The translations under genes were made by a program, and so were the position numbers. The notes below the pieces were generated by a model, which had not been told where the DNA came from, made no database searches, and saw nothing but the letters and a program-made list of their open reading frames with translations. Positions 31,867 to 40,835 of a DNA stretch of 64,000 bases are shown piece by piece. How positions within the stretch are numbered: the stretch's first letter is position 1; every line of letters begins with the position of its first letter. Source of the stretch: Polaribacter septentrionalilitoris (lineage in GTDB: Bacteria; Bacteroidota; Bacteroidia; Flavobacteriales; Flavobacteriaceae); contig NZ_VRMJ01000025.1 of assembly GCF_009832745.1 (NCBI RefSeq), positions 1 through 64,000 of the forward strand. The letters are read 5' to 3'.

Positions 31867-32006
31867 AAATCTCTTAAGCTATACTTTTTGAGTACAACAA
31901 TACCTATAAATATTGCTGTAAAAACAAGTAATCCATCAGTCTGAATTGATAAACCTGGTGGAGGTGGAGGAGTTACAGGAGGTACCATTTGTATATAAGC
32001 TAGCAT
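31863..32006 (-). CDS. 47-residue proline-rich single-span membrane protein (PGL-type anchor)
   Basis: This small frame starts at an ATG at 32006, closed upstream by an in-frame TAA. It encodes MLAYIQMVPPVTPPPPPGLS, then IQTDG, a hydrophobic span (residues 26-39) and KKYSLRDF. The order poly-Pro, PGL-x-I, acidic residue, transmembrane span, KK tail matches, as I recall it, the short PGLPID-type sorting or anchor peptides common in Flavobacteria (annotated as PID-CTERM). Here the PID core is degenerate (PGLSIQTD) and there is no separate signal peptide. It lies just downstream of a large T9SS surface protein on the same strand and is antisense to the presumed 3' UTR of the cysteine desulfurase gene. 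Confidence 0.65.
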   Translation of the reverse strand: MLAYIQMVPPVTPPPPPGLSIQTDGLLVFTAIFIGIVVLKKYSLRDF

Positions 32007-32035
32007 ATTTTAAATATTAGTTTAGCATTAAAGCA

Positions 32036-32075
32036 TAGTGTATCTATTTTAAGAAATAGATACACTATTTTTTAT
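32036..32075 (+). terminator. Terminator beyond the small anchor gene, acting on the cysteine desulfurase transcript
   Basis: A 14-bp perfect stem (32036-32049 with 32054-32067) is followed by a run of six T on the plus strand only. Its position means the plus transcript crosses the 47-residue gene before it ends. On the minus strand it could form a hairpin between the T9SS gene and the small gene. Confidence 0.78.
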
Positions 32076-32076
32076 A

Positions 32077-35000
32077 CTACCTTACTAGTGTTTTTTCAAT
32101 AAAAATGCCTTTTTCTGTTTCAATTTTAATAATGTAAATGCCTCTTCTAATTCTTTTTCTTGTTTTAAGTTTGATTTTTTTTCGTTGGTTTTTAATTGAC
32201 CAACTGTCAATTTTACCTCTAAATAATTTGTACAAATGAATCTTAGAAACAGTAATCACTTCTTTTTTGTTTAGTATTATTTTTTTGTTTCTTGAATTAT
32301 AATACACATTAAAGTAATCTTTAGGAGTGCTAATTACAGGTGTATTGATTGGTTCTTTTTCTTTTGAAAATCCTAGATAGAACCTATTTGAATAAGTTCC
32401 AGAAGCCAAGTTTATTTTTACCTTATTTGACAAATCATATATTGAGTCTGTAACTTTATCTTTCAGGTAAATAGGAGTGTTTATTTGGTTCTTTTCATCA
32501 ATTCCTAAACTAATTTCACCACTGTAACTTAAACTAAGTTCTAAAGGAATCTCTAAGTCAGAGCTAATTTCTTGAACTCCCGCAATTGAATATTTTGATT
32601 CATCATTATCAAACTTCCAGTAAATATCTGTATTATTCAAATCAAATAACTCACTATCATAACCCTTTTCTTTTTTAAAAGTATTGTTTTTGTTAAAAGA
32701 GATTCCTATTTGTCTATGAATGGTTGGTTTTTCTGGTTCTTTATATTCCATTCCAAGTTTTAGAATTGGTAGCTCATCAGGATTTTTAAAATCGATTACA
32801 GGAAATAAATCTAATACATTTTCTAAAAGATTGTTTGATGTGTTTTCTGTACTTTCAGTATTGTTATTCTTTTTATATTCCCTTTGGCTATTGTTAAAAA
32901 CTATTGGACCACCAGTTTTGCTGCCACCAACAAAGAATCCAGTTCCTACAGGAATATAATTACCAGGACTCCAATAACTATCATCATTAATAGTGGGTTC
33001 ATTTGTATTATAATTATTACTAGGTACTAGATTTGCAGCAATACCCATGGCAATATTTCTTGTAGCATAACCACCAATATAACCACTAAATGAATGTCCA
33101 GCAATATTAGAAGTTTCGATATCTTTTTCTCCTGCATGTTGCCAAAAATATAATGTTCCGCTAATTGAGTTGAGATTATCTTCTATGAACTTTTTTGCAC
33201 TAATTCTTGATGGATATGGGTTTCCTAACAAATAAGAATCTTCAGCACCTATATTTGAATTTAATTTTCCATCTTTAGCACTTCCAACAAAGGTGTAGTT
33301 CTGAAGTACTCCAGTGCCTTTCATTATAAAACCACTTGTTTGCCTTATTGCTCCAGTGCTTTTCTTTTGTTCGTAATTAGCACGTGTACCATTACTGCTC
33401 GAAAAAGTGTAAATCCAATAGTCTGCAATACTTATAGGGCTAGTTGCTTCACCATTATAACCAGAAACAAAATTAATATCTGTAATCTTAGAATCTATAG
33501 AGAGCGGAATAGTCCCATCTTTTAAAACATCAGCAATAGTATATGTATTTTTGCCGATAGAATTTACAGGGCTACTCAAATAGCTATATCTGTATATACT
33601 TTCTACTTTGGTTTTTTTGTCAATTAAAATTTTACCTAGACCATAAAATTGTTGTTCGTTTTTATGAGTTTGAATTAACTCAGCATTTTGAGCTAATCTA
33701 ATTTCATCATCATTAGTTAGTAAATGAATGCTGTCTGTTACAACTAGTAATTTGTTATTCATTAAAAGTGTACTGCCGTTTTTGACACTTAATTTTCTTG
33801 CCTTAAAAGAATTGGTATTTTCTATATAGTCTTCTTTTACAATAACATGTCTAGATCTATCAGGGTAACCATTACTCCAAGCTCCATCAATTCTTTCTGT
33901 AGGGTTTATTCTATGCAAACCTAACAGTATATTAGATTCTTGATTTGCAGATATTATTTCTGAAAATAATGGGTCATGAGGGTGTCTTTCAGGACCACCA
34001 ATAGTTAAATCTCTATAAGGATCTAAGTTATCGTTTACAAAAGCTACCCATTCACTAGAAGAGTAGTTTTTATTAGGCTTTGTAACTTCATCAATTCTTA
34101 CATATGCAGTTGTATTTTCAATGTTCTTAGATACATCTATTCTAGATTGCCAAGTTAATTTGTTACTAGCTCTAGATATCGTAATTATACTGTTAGAATC
34201 AGAGAAATTTGTAATTAAATTATTAACAAAAGGAAGTTGGTTTAATAAAGGAATAGCGCTATTTCCATTTTTAAAAACTAATGATTCTCCAGGTTGAAGC
34301 TCTTTTGGGTTTCTTGTAATTTCATTAGGTGAAATTCCTGTTAAATCATCATTAGAATTTTTAAACAAGCTGATTAATATTGCGTTTTTTGGAATTATTG
34401 CTGTTGGATGAATGTTTGTAATCTCTATCCAATTTTCTGAAGAAGATTTTACTATTTGAGTAATCATTGGTGTTCCGCAAGCATTTATATCTTTATTTAT
34501 TGCATAATGATATGCATCTCTAAAATTGGATTCTGTGTTAGTATTATCTGTTTTTTCTAAGTTGTTAGAAAATCCATTTGCCCCAAAATTTCCTTTAATA
34601 ATTGCTTCGTTTAATGTTGAAATAGTGTCGTTATCTTCTGGGGTCTCGTAACTTTTAAAAATATCTGGGACACATGCTTCTAGAGCATCAGAACATCCAT
34701 CACCATCAGAATCTAAATCCAAACGATTTGGAATTCCATCTCCATCTGTATCAATATCAGTCAATATAGAATAGGGTTGGTGTTCTAAATAATCAACTAC
34801 TATTGAACCACCATGATTTTTAATCATTTTTATTTTTATAAACTGAGTACTCTTACTTAGTTTGTAATATGTTTTTTTAGAATAGTAGTTGTAATAATGA
34901 ACAATATATTTTGGGTTTGAAGTTATATCCCCTGTTTTATTAGATTCTTCGATTAATAGTATTTTTTTACCATATTTTTTTGCAAATGATTTAAATGATA

Positions 35001-35364
35001 AGTATGTGTTTGCTGGTATTTCTTTTCCAAAATTTACAACTAACTCATCATTTATTTTATCAAATTCAGCACCTTTTCTATTGATGCCATCAGTTATATG
35101 ATATTCCTTTTTTACTCCTTTATTTAACGTAAAAAGAGGAGAGCCATTTACAGTTGCACTTTCTATTTTTTTGTAAGAAGATTCTATTTTATCTAAAATT
35201 CCATCATTATCATCATCGATATCAATAGCGTCAGAGACTCCATCCTTATCGGTATCAATTGAAATTTTTAAAATATTCTGACCATAATTATTTATTGAAA
35301 AAATAAGTAATAATAGTATGCAAATATGGTTTATGGATTTTTTTCTAATTGTAGTTTTAAGCAT
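32077..35364 (-). CDS. T9SS-sorted cell-surface protein with thrombospondin type 3 repeats
   Basis: The 1095-residue exported protein has a signal peptide to about residue 28 (NNYGQ) and Ca2+-binding thrombospondin type 3-like repeats (DTDKDGVSDAIDIDDDNDGI near 38-57 and DTDGDGIPNRLDLDSDGDG near 203-221). A long beta-rich middle with lamin-tail-like wording (ENWIEITNIHP) follows. The last about 75 residues look like a T9SS type A C-terminal sorting domain, ending RGIYIIKIETEKGIFIEKTL. It should pass the outer membrane by the type IX system that PorQ (0.2 kb) serves. The ligand or function is unknown; it is likely an adhesin-like or structural protein. Followed by the 47-residue anchor peptide gene. 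Confidence 0.85.
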   Translation of the reverse strand: MLKTTIRKKSINHICILLLLIFSINNYGQNILKISIDTDKDGVSDAIDIDDDNDGILDKIESSYKKIESATVNGSPLFTLNKGVKKEYHITDGINRKGAEFDKINDELVVNFGKEIPANTYLSFKSFAKKYGKKILLIEESNKTGDITSNPKYIVHYYNYYSKKTYYKLSKSTQFIKIKMIKNHGGSIVVDYLEHQPYSILTDIDTDGDGIPNRLDLDSDGDGCSDALEACVPDIFKSYETPEDNDTISTLNEAIIKGNFGANGFSNNLEKTDNTNTESNFRDAYHYAINKDINACGTPMITQIVKSSSENWIEITNIHPTAIIPKNAILISLFKNSNDDLTGISPNEITRNPKELQPGESLVFKNGNSAIPLLNQLPFVNNLITNFSDSNSIITISRASNKLTWQSRIDVSKNIENTTAYVRIDEVTKPNKNYSSSEWVAFVNDNLDPYRDLTIGGPERHPHDPLFSEIISANQESNILLGLHRINPTERIDGAWSNGYPDRSRHVIVKEDYIENTNSFKARKLSVKNGSTLLMNNKLLVVTDSIHLLTNDDEIRLAQNAELIQTHKNEQQFYGLGKILIDKKTKVESIYRYSYLSSPVNSIGKNTYTIADVLKDGTIPLSIDSKITDINFVSGYNGEATSPISIADYWIYTFSSSNGTRANYEQKKSTGAIRQTSGFIMKGTGVLQNYTFVGSAKDGKLNSNIGAEDSYLLGNPYPSRISAKKFIEDNLNSISGTLYFWQHAGEKDIETSNIAGHSFSGYIGGYATRNIAMGIAANLVPSNNYNTNEPTINDDSYWSPGNYIPVGTGFFVGGSKTGGPIVFNNSQREYKKNNNTESTENTSNNLLENVLDLFPVIDFKNPDELPILKLGMEYKEPEKPTIHRQIGISFNKNNTFKKEKGYDSELFDLNNTDIYWKFDNDESKYSIAGVQEISSDLEIPLELSLSYSGEISLGIDEKNQINTPIYLKDKVTDSIYDLSNKVKINLASGTYSNRFYLGFSKEKEPINTPVISTPKDYFNVYYNSRNKKIILNKKEVITVSKIHLYKLFRGKIDSWSIKNQRKKIKLKTRKRIRRGIYIIKIETEKGIFIEKTLVR

Positions 35365-35373
35365 ATAGTATGT

Positions 35374-35393
35374 TTTATAGTGTTTACTATAAA
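35374..35393. promoter_or_regulatory. Perfect inverted repeat just upstream of the T9SS surface-protein gene
   Basis: TTTATAGT (35374-35381), loop GTTT, ACTATAAA (35386-35393): an 8-4-8 inverted repeat ending ten bases before the ATG on the minus strand. It could be an operator or a 5'-leader hairpin; nothing else supports either. Confidence 0.4.
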
Positions 35394-35450
35394 GACTTAC
35401 GTATTTTTTTAAGGTATGGTTTTAAAAAAAAATGATTTTTTTAGAAAAGT

Positions 35451-35490
35451 ATTCAAAAAAAAAAAGAGTAACCTAATAGGTTACTCTTTT
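35451..35490 (-). terminator. Terminator of the small lipoprotein gene
   Basis: A 13-bp stem (35462-35474 with 35478-35490) is followed on the minus strand by a run of ten or more T. Confidence 0.85.
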
Positions 35491-35541
35491 AGGCATGAAA
35501 CGTGGGGTATCATACCATTATAAACATACTTGTGGGAGTAG

Positions 35542-35805
35542 TTATTTTTTTACCAAAGAGGTAAACACTCTTAAAGTATCTCTTTTAATAATTTTCGCAT
35601 TACTATCTAAAGTAACTTTTATTACGTGCTCAGGGTTTGAAACCTGAAAAATGTAACTATACTGTCTGAAAGAAGTAATATGGTAATTGGCATATTCTTT
35701 CTCAACAGTAGTTTTGTTAGATTCGTAATACTCCAATTCTGTTTTTACGGGTTGGCAACTTGCTAATACCCCTACAAATGTTAAAGCAAATAAGACTCTT
35801 TTCAT
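35542..35805 (-). CDS. Small lipoprotein of unknown function
   Basis: The 87-residue protein has a lipoprotein signal (VGVLASC, Cys17) and about 70 mature residues, with several Tyr/Thr and mixed charges (HVIKVTLDSNAKIIKRDTL). I do not recognise a family. It is monocistronic with a strong terminator. The only -7-like box found is 240 bases upstream at 36045, which would give an unusually long leader. Confidence 0.72.
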   Translation of the reverse strand: MKRVLFALTFVGVLASCQPVKTELEYYESNKTTVEKEYANYHITSFRQYSYIFQVSNPEHVIKVTLDSNAKIIKRDTLRVFTSLVKK

Positions 35806-36044
35806 AATAAAAAATTTTACAATTCATAAAACAACTATAAATTTTAAAAACAAACAGGATCTAATTTGTAGAGGGTTTTAAAATAAATCTCCTGTAGCTA
35901 GTAAAAAAATAGCAACTAAATAATACTTATAAAGTTAGGGAGCTTTAATAAACGTATAGTCAAATTAACATTTGCGTTAAATTAACTACGAACTTATTAT
36001 AAATTTAAAAAAGAGGGTACATCAATAAGGGGATATTGATATTG

Positions 36045-36052
36045 CAAATTTA
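36045..36052 (-). promoter_or_regulatory. Possible distant promoter of the small lipoprotein gene
   Basis: The minus strand reads TAAATTTG with ATTG 17 bases upstream (36070-36073), and lies beside the end of the beta-barrel gene. The 252-bp interval 35806-36057 otherwise holds a small ATCAATA/TATTGAT hairpin (36021-36040) and nothing I recognise. Confidence 0.35.
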
Positions 36053-36057
36053 CAAAA

Positions 36058-37587
36058 TTATTTTAATTTCAATAAAGAAATGTTGTATTTTATTCCAAAA
36101 TTAAGAAAAGGGCTACTCAATGTTCCTCCTTTGGCTTTAACATAACCACCAGCAGCTCTTAAGTTTAGTGTATTTGTAAGTTTGTAATCTAAACCAGCAC
36201 TTGGCTTTATAATCAATCCTTGACCAGTACTAATGTTACCACCACCAGCAGCACCAGCTAAAAATTGAGTAAAGAATGAAATAGAAGTATTAAGTGTAGG
36301 TTTTGTTTTGAAACCTAAACCTACCAGACCTTCAGCATAAGCTCCTGCATTACCAAAATTTGCAAATGAAGTTTGACCAGCAATAAAGAGAGATTTGTTT
36401 AAATCTACGTTTATTTGAAGTGAAATTTGATGCATATCTTCAGTTGGCTCAGTTTCACGCTTTGCATTAAAATAGATGTCTTGTTTTACAATGAATTCAA
36501 ATCCTTTAAATTTAGTTTTACTGTAGGATTCATCATCATTGATAATACCATTTCTTTCTAAATAATATTTTAAACCAATACCAAAAGTGGAAGTATTAAA
36601 TTTTTTATCAGGAGTTAACAGGTATCCTTTATTTATTGAAATATAGATATCATTAAAAAGTTTTTGTTCTATTGATAAATCAGGATAAATCATAAAACCA
36701 CCACCAGAATCAACACCACCACCACCACCTGCACCAATTCCGAATTTGGCTAAGACATTTGTATTGTTTTTAATTATCGGCAAAAGGTAACCAGCACCAA
36801 AGAACACATCCATATATCCTGCACGAATTCCGTTATATGCACCATCAACCTTTAGAAAAGCAAACCAATTTTCATTAAAATAGGAAGCATATTCAAAACC
36901 AACAAGATTAATTGTTTTTCCTTTTTTTATAACTCCAGTATTATCTTTTACAACTTTTAAATTATTGGCATGGAGCATTAAAGAACTTCTTTTACTTTTC
37001 TGATTCCAATCAGAAGAACTTAAAGATTCAATTTCAAACTCTTTTTCTGAAGCATTATAATTTGAATGTTCAAAATCTAAAGAAATTTCTAAACTAACAT
37101 TTAGTTGATGTCCTTTTATCAAACCATCATCAAAAAAATCAACATAACTCCATCCAGAATTTACTGAGAAATATTTAAAATCATAACCTAAATTAAAGTG
37201 AGGTAATATAAAGGCACCACCACCATCTGGAGCTCCAGCACCACCACCACCACCAAAATGGAATCCTGTATCTAGGTAGAAACCATCTGAAAAATATTTT
37301 TTGAGACCTGCATTAACTCCCAAGGTAAAAAAACCACCTCTTGAACCACTCACAGAGCCATAGATACCAATACCTGTATAAAAATTATTTTTTAAATTAA
37401 GGTTATAGTGTATACCTGTAAAACCCATATTAGTTTCATTAGGTATATTGGTAATTGGCATATCAATAGATAAGTAATCAATTTTTGCAAAACCTTTCTG
37501 AATATTTTTTTTTGGAATTTTCTCTGATTGAGAATATATAGATTGATATGAAATAAAAACTGCAAATAAGAAAAGGAACTTTTTCAT
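36058..37587 (-). CDS. Outer-membrane beta-barrel-like protein with three glycine-rich repeats
   Basis: The 509-residue protein has a signal peptide to about residue 19 (SIYSQ) and a body of alternating amphipathic strands typical of an outer-membrane barrel. Three related segments carry Gly-rich turns: FGGGGGAGAPDGGGAFILP (about 110), GIGAGGGGGVDSGGGFMIYP (about 275) and AGAAGGGNISTGQGLIIKP (about 445), so the protein probably has three homologous parts. It ends with a strand rather than a sorting domain. It lies 9 bp downstream of the FdhF-like gene and may be co-transcribed with it. Function unknown. Confidence 0.75.
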   Translation of the reverse strand: MKKFLFLFAVFISYQSIYSQSEKIPKKNIQKGFAKIDYLSIDMPITNIPNETNMGFTGIHYNLNLKNNFYTGIGIYGSVSGSRGGFFTLGVNAGLKKYFSDGFYLDTGFHFGGGGGAGAPDGGGAFILPHFNLGYDFKYFSVNSGWSYVDFFDDGLIKGHQLNVSLEISLDFEHSNYNASEKEFEIESLSSSDWNQKSKRSSLMLHANNLKVVKDNTGVIKKGKTINLVGFEYASYFNENWFAFLKVDGAYNGIRAGYMDVFFGAGYLLPIIKNNTNVLAKFGIGAGGGGGVDSGGGFMIYPDLSIEQKLFNDIYISINKGYLLTPDKKFNTSTFGIGLKYYLERNGIINDDESYSKTKFKGFEFIVKQDIYFNAKRETEPTEDMHQISLQINVDLNKSLFIAGQTSFANFGNAGAYAEGLVGLGFKTKPTLNTSISFFTQFLAGAAGGGNISTGQGLIIKPSAGLDYKLTNTLNLRAAGGYVKAKGGTLSSPFLNFGIKYNISLLKLK

Positions 37588-37596
37588 AGTTGTAAA

Positions 37597-39885
37597 TTAT
37601 CTTTTTTTAATGGTAATAATTACTGTTTTTGATGCGGGTGTATTGCTAATATCAGCTTTATTTTTAATAGGTACTAATACGTTTGCTTCAGGGAAATAGG
37701 TTGCTGTACAATGTTTAGGTATATCATAAGGCACTACCAAAAAACCTTTAGCCTCTCTTTTTTCATTATTAAAATGACTTGTTAAGTCGACTAAATCTAA
37801 TTTTTCTAAATTTAAAGAATTCATGTCTTCTTTGTTCATCAATACAACTCTTCGTTCGTTTAAAATTCCTCGGTATCTATCATCTAAACCGTAGATTGTG
37901 GTATTGTACTGATCGTGAGTTCTGATGGTCATCATCATAAATTGACTCTTTTTCAGTTTAATTTTAGAAGGTGTATTGATACTAAAATTAGCTTTTCCTG
38001 TTTTTGTAGGTGTAAAATCATTTTCTCTGGCATTGTTAGGTAAATAGAAACCACCTTTAATTCTTACACGCTTGTTATAATCTTCAAAATCAGGAATTGT
38101 AGCCTCAATTTTATCACGAATCAAATCGTAATTTGCAATTAATTCTGTCCAATTAGTAGTTGAATTATTCATAGTAGCATTGGCAACACCAGCAACAATA
38201 GCAGGTTCACTTAATAAATGCTCTGAGCAAGGTTTTAAAGTTCCTTTAGATTGATGCACAACTCCCATAGAATTTTCTACAGAAACAAACTGTTCTCCAG
38301 ATACTTGGATATCTTTTTCTGTTCTTCCTAAACAAGGTAAAATCAATGCTTTTTTTCCTGTTACTAAATGACTTCTATTTAGTTTTGTAGAAACTTGTAC
38401 CGTTAAATAGCAATTTCTTAAAGCTTCTGCAGTAAACTCAGTATCTGGGGTTGCAGAAATAAAATTACCCCCCATTCCAAAAAAAACTTTTGCCTTTTTT
38501 AGATGCATTGCTTCTATAGCATCTACAACATCATAACCGTGTTTTCTTGGGGCTTTAAAATGAAATTCATTTTCTAAATTATCTAAAAAAGAAGCTTTTG
38601 GTCTTTCCCAAATTCCCATTGTTCTATCACCTTGAACATTAGAATGTCCACGAACAGGACAAGTTCCTGCGCCTTTTTTTCCGATACTACCTTTTAATAA
38701 TAAAATATTTACAACTTCACGAATGTTGTCTACAGCGTTTTTGTGTTGCGTTAAACCCATTGCCCAACAAAATATTATATTTTCATTATTGATGATGAGT
38801 GCTGTTGCTTTTTGTATTTCTGATAGTTCTAAACCAGTTTGAGGTAGTAATTCATCTATTGTATAATTATCTAAATCTTTTAATAGATTCTCTAAACCTG
38901 AAGTTTTTTCTTTGATAAATTGATGATTAAAAACAGCATTTGGAGATGCTTCTTCTTGTTCTTTCATCAATTTTAGGATGATTTTCAATAGAGCTACATC
39001 ACCATTAATTTTTACTTGTAAAAACAAATCAGTTAAATCTTCACCATTTATCCATTGTAAAGGATTTTGAGGATCTTTAAAGTTCATTAACCCTACTTCT
39101 GGCAATGGATTTATAGTAATAATTTTTCCTCCCTTTTTTTTGTTTTTTTCTAAAGCGCTCAACATTCTTGGATGATTTGTACCAGGATTTTGCCCAATAA
39201 CAATAACCAAATCAGCATGATTAAAATCTTCTAAAGTAACAGAACCTTTTCCAATTCCAAGTGTTTCTGAAAGTGCAACTCCACTTGATTCATGGCACAT
39301 GTTTGAACAATCTGGTAAATTGTTTGTTCCAAATTGTCTTACAAATAATTGATATAAAAAAGCGGCTTCATTGCTTGTTCTACCAGAAGTGTAAAAAATA
39401 GCTTCATCAGGAGAGTTTAATCCATTTAACTCATTACCAATCATTTGAAAAGCATCGTTCCAGGAAATTTCTTGATAATGAGTAGCGTCTTCAGCTAAAT
39501 ACATAGGATGAGTAATTCGTCCACTTTTACCAATTTCATAATCAGACAATTCAGATAATTCTTTTACAGAATGCGTAGCGAAAAACAAAGGAGTAACTTT
39601 GTTTTTTGTTGCTTCTTCTGCAACAGCTTTTGCACCGTTTTCACAATATTCAGCTAGAAAAGCTCTTTTGTCATCTGGATCTGGCCACGCACAACCTGGG
39701 CAATCAAATCCGTTTTTTTGATTTAAATTCGCTAATAATTGAATCCCTTTACCAACACCCACTTCGTCTTTAATATGAGTTAAAGCAGAACGAATTGCTT
39801 TTATTCCAGCAGAAGTTTTTGGAGCTTCTTTAAGTTTTATTCCTGTTAGTTTATTTGGAGGCTGCGCATTTGTATTTTTAGACAT
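37597..39885 (-). CDS. FdhF/YdeP-family molybdopterin oxidoreductase
   Basis: The 762-residue protein begins with NGFDCPGCAWPDPDDKRAF, the signature of the YdeP branch of the formate dehydrogenase superfamily. The molybdopterin-binding core contains YTSGRTSNEAAFLYQLFVR, SNMCHESSG, IGQNPGTNHPRML and HSNVQGDRTMGI, with the C-terminal molybdopterin-dinucleotide domain (FMMMTIRTHDQYNTTIYG). The true substrate of this branch is unclear; E. coli YdeP is linked to acid resistance. It overlaps fdhD by 8 nt, supporting dependence on FdhD for cofactor sulfuration. No electron-transfer subunit is adjacent. Confidence 0.9.
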   Translation of the reverse strand: MSKNTNAQPPNKLTGIKLKEAPKTSAGIKAIRSALTHIKDEVGVGKGIQLLANLNQKNGFDCPGCAWPDPDDKRAFLAEYCENGAKAVAEEATKNKVTPLFFATHSVKELSELSDYEIGKSGRITHPMYLAEDATHYQEISWNDAFQMIGNELNGLNSPDEAIFYTSGRTSNEAAFLYQLFVRQFGTNNLPDCSNMCHESSGVALSETLGIGKGSVTLEDFNHADLVIVIGQNPGTNHPRMLSALEKNKKKGGKIITINPLPEVGLMNFKDPQNPLQWINGEDLTDLFLQVKINGDVALLKIILKLMKEQEEASPNAVFNHQFIKEKTSGLENLLKDLDNYTIDELLPQTGLELSEIQKATALIINNENIIFCWAMGLTQHKNAVDNIREVVNILLLKGSIGKKGAGTCPVRGHSNVQGDRTMGIWERPKASFLDNLENEFHFKAPRKHGYDVVDAIEAMHLKKAKVFFGMGGNFISATPDTEFTAEALRNCYLTVQVSTKLNRSHLVTGKKALILPCLGRTEKDIQVSGEQFVSVENSMGVVHQSKGTLKPCSEHLLSEPAIVAGVANATMNNSTTNWTELIANYDLIRDKIEATIPDFEDYNKRVRIKGGFYLPNNARENDFTPTKTGKANFSINTPSKIKLKKSQFMMMTIRTHDQYNTTIYGLDDRYRGILNERRVVLMNKEDMNSLNLEKLDLVDLTSHFNNEKREAKGFLVVPYDIPKHCTATYFPEANVLVPIKNKADISNTPASKTVIITIKKR

Positions 39886-40687
39886 AACTCAAACTTTTTT
39901 TTAGATAAGAAGGATTCGCATAAATAGTCATCTTTTGCGCTCTTGTAAATCCAATTAAACAAATGCCAAATTCTTTTGCAAAGTCTACAGCTAAAGAAGA
40001 ACAAGCTGAAACAGCTACAATTATTGGTATTTTAGCTAAAAATGCTTTAGAGACAATTTCGTAAGAAACTCTACCACTCACTAGTAAAAAATGAGCATGA
40101 TTAAGTTGCTTTTTAATGAGTAAATCACCAATAGCCTTGTCTACTGCGTTATGTCTACCAATATCTTCTTTTATCGATAAAATTTCATTTTTTTTGTTAA
40201 ACACTCCTGCTGCATGACTACCTCCTGAAGCAAAAAAAGTTTTTTGAAAAACTTCCATTTTCGAGAACATTATATGCAAATCATTACTTAAAAAAGTATC
40301 TGATTTTTTTAGTTTTTCTCCATCAACTTTAATGTCTTTGAGTTCTTTTTTTCCGCAAATTCCGCAAGAGGATACAGATAATAAAGTTCTCTTATTTAAA
40401 TATCCTTTTCCTAAATCTTTTTCAGAAATATTTACATTGATAATTGTTGGGATTTTATGTTCTTCTTTTACAATTTGAAAAATTAGATTTTCTTTTTTTT
40501 TGTAAATATCTTCAGCAAAAAGGAGACCTCTAATAAGTTCAATATCATCATTTGGAGTTCTCATTACCACAGTATACGCCTCATTATTTATATTGATTTG
40601 AAGAGGTGATTCTACAACCAAATTATCATTGAGAAAGGTTTGACTCTTCTGATTTACTTTTAATGCTTGATAAGTTGATGTTTGCAT
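39878..40687 (-). CDS. fdhD: Formate dehydrogenase accessory sulfurtransferase FdhD
   Basis: FdhD (269 residues) passes sulfur from a cysteine desulfurase to the molybdenum cofactor of FdhF-type enzymes. The redox cysteine loop is SSCGICGK and other family blocks are RTPNDDIELIRGLLFAE, FASGGSHAAGVF, KEDIGRHNAVDKAIG and LVSGRVSYEIVSKA. Its 3' end overlaps the FdhF-like gene, so the two form an operon. A TAAGTTTG box lies upstream. A desulfurase gene (30.7 kb) is in the window but not linked. Confidence 0.95.
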   Translation of the reverse strand: MQTSTYQALKVNQKSQTFLNDNLVVESPLQININNEAYTVVMRTPNDDIELIRGLLFAEDIYKKKENLIFQIVKEEHKIPTIINVNISEKDLGKGYLNKRTLLSVSSCGICGKKELKDIKVDGEKLKKSDTFLSNDLHIMFSKMEVFQKTFFASGGSHAAGVFNKKNEILSIKEDIGRHNAVDKAIGDLLIKKQLNHAHFLLVSGRVSYEIVSKAFLAKIPIIVAVSACSSLAVDFAKEFGICLIGFTRAQKMTIYANPSYLKKSLSYV

Positions 40688-40710
40688 AAATTGAAGATTC
40701 TGCTTCTATA

Positions 40711-40718
40711 CAAACTTA
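40711..40718 (-). promoter_or_regulatory. -7 promoter box of the fdhD-fdhF operon
   Basis: The minus strand reads TAAGTTTG, 23 bases before the fdhD ATG. No -33 match at standard spacing. Confidence 0.5.
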
Positions 40719-40734
40719 ATGAAAAAAGATGTGG

Positions 40735-40770
40735 TTAGAAAGAAAAAGCCTTGAAACGAATTTCAAGGCT
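40735..40770 (-). terminator. Terminator of the 40.8-44.4 kb operon
   Basis: An 11-bp stem AAGCCTTGAAA / TTTCAAGGCTT (40745-40755 with 40760-40770) has a TTCG loop on the minus strand, followed there by a T-rich run. A stable tetraloop and the T-run make this convincing. Confidence 0.85.
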
Positions 40771-40835
40771 TAACTCTAGGTGTTTTATACCCCTAATCAT
40801 AAAACACATAGATCTATAACAAAGATAATATTTTC

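Noticed and set aside
36700..37260. CCACCACCACC tracts as CRISPR, phase-variable or micro-repeat elements
   Set aside because: The tracts are in-frame Gly codon runs inside the barrel-like gene. There is no spacer-repeat periodicity, so they are not a CRISPR, and no frame-shifting variant is implied.
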